This document shows positions 29,977 through 30,066 of a stretch of DNA of 30,066 bases, in pieces. This DNA comes from a virus. The stretch is from positions 1 through 30,066 of the IMG/VR virus record IMGVR_UViG_3300025322_000121, one strand, 5' to 3'. The notes beneath the pieces were generated by a model, which saw nothing but the letters and a program-made list of their open reading frames with translations, did not search any database and had not been told where the DNA came from. How positions within the stretch are numbered: the first letter of the stretch is position 1; the number at the start of each line of letters is the position of its first letter. Position numbers and translations under genes: made by a program.

Positions 29977-30066
29977 TGAGCAACATTATGTGGTGGGGAT
30001 ACCTGCACCAAAATGGTACGGTCCAGTTAAAGCGCTGGTTTGGCGATCACAAAGATTACACGGATG
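29976..30066 (+). CDS. Small protein, 5' part only (continues past window)
   Basis: It starts at an ATG overlapping the previous stop (TGATG) and reads MSNIMWWGYLHQNGTVQLKR and WFGDHKDYTD to the window edge. The W-W-G-Y-L-H-x-N-G-T-x-Q-x-K-R opening is one I associate with short conserved phage proteins of unknown function near replication genes. GGGAGAG lies upstream. Too little is visible for a function. Confidence 0.62.
   Translation, partial: MSNIMWWGYLHQNGTVQLKRWFGDHKDYTD

Noticed and set aside
1-30066. CRISPR arrays, insertion sequences, integrase/attachment sites, rRNA
   Set aside because: No regularly spaced repeats, transposase motifs, tyrosine/serine recombinase signatures or rRNA-like sequence were seen.

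Overview
The window is a segment of a tailed double-stranded DNA bacteriophage genome (Caudoviricetes). It carries a large terminase, portal, scaffold, major capsid protein, tailspikes, a phage 3-TM holin and an M15 endolysin on one strand, and a replication/recombination set on the other. The three-transmembrane holin, the spike-base protein and sigma70/DnaA-like sites suggest a Gram-negative, probably proteobacterial, host. No integrase, tRNA, rRNA, CRISPR or transposase was seen. The virion-type genes (SU10-like adaptor, tailspikes, no tape-measure gene in view) hint at a podovirus, but tail type cannot be settled here.

The left two thirds (1-19363) is a tightly packed leftward late operon, with many 1-4 base stop/start overlaps. 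In transcription order it holds: a membrane/coiled-coil protein, the holin, two small unknowns, a probable small terminase, a spike-base protein, two beta-helix tailspikes separated by a small beta protein, a 1238-residue Ig/lectin/propeller adsorption protein, the large terminase, a degenerate PurD-like ATP-grasp protein, portal, zinc ribbon, small unknown, scaffold, major capsid protein, decoration-like protein, adaptor, M15 endolysin, fibre protein and a glycine-rich tip protein. The host-range cassette sits between the small and large terminase genes. Its two tailspikes are markedly GC-richer than their surroundings, with sharp edges.

At 19364-20029 transcription diverges. This region has an exact DnaA box, short direct repeats and AT-rich stretches. 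Rightward genes begin at 20030: a monocistronic, terminator-closed small gene; a second repeat-rich gap (20461-20807) with a long inverted repeat; a run of small early genes (one poly-acidic, one a tiny membrane protein); and a second self-contained promoter-hairpin-gene-terminator unit at 23715-24189. A recombination module follows (Fe-S PD-(D/E)XK exonuclease, Sak4-like ATPase, DUF669-like ssDNA-binding partner). After it come small DNA-binding-like proteins, a ParB-methyltransferase fusion, and a uracil-DNA-glycosylase/3'-5' exonuclease fusion that stops inside the exonuclease domain, as if a family A polymerase gene were split.

The most distinctive unexplained signal is a palindrome, TGTTCA-N5-TGAACA. 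It occurs five times in both transcription units. Four copies lie 3-9 bases before a start codon, three of those before genes without a recognisable ribosome binding site. It looks like a dispersed phage operator or a translation-control element.
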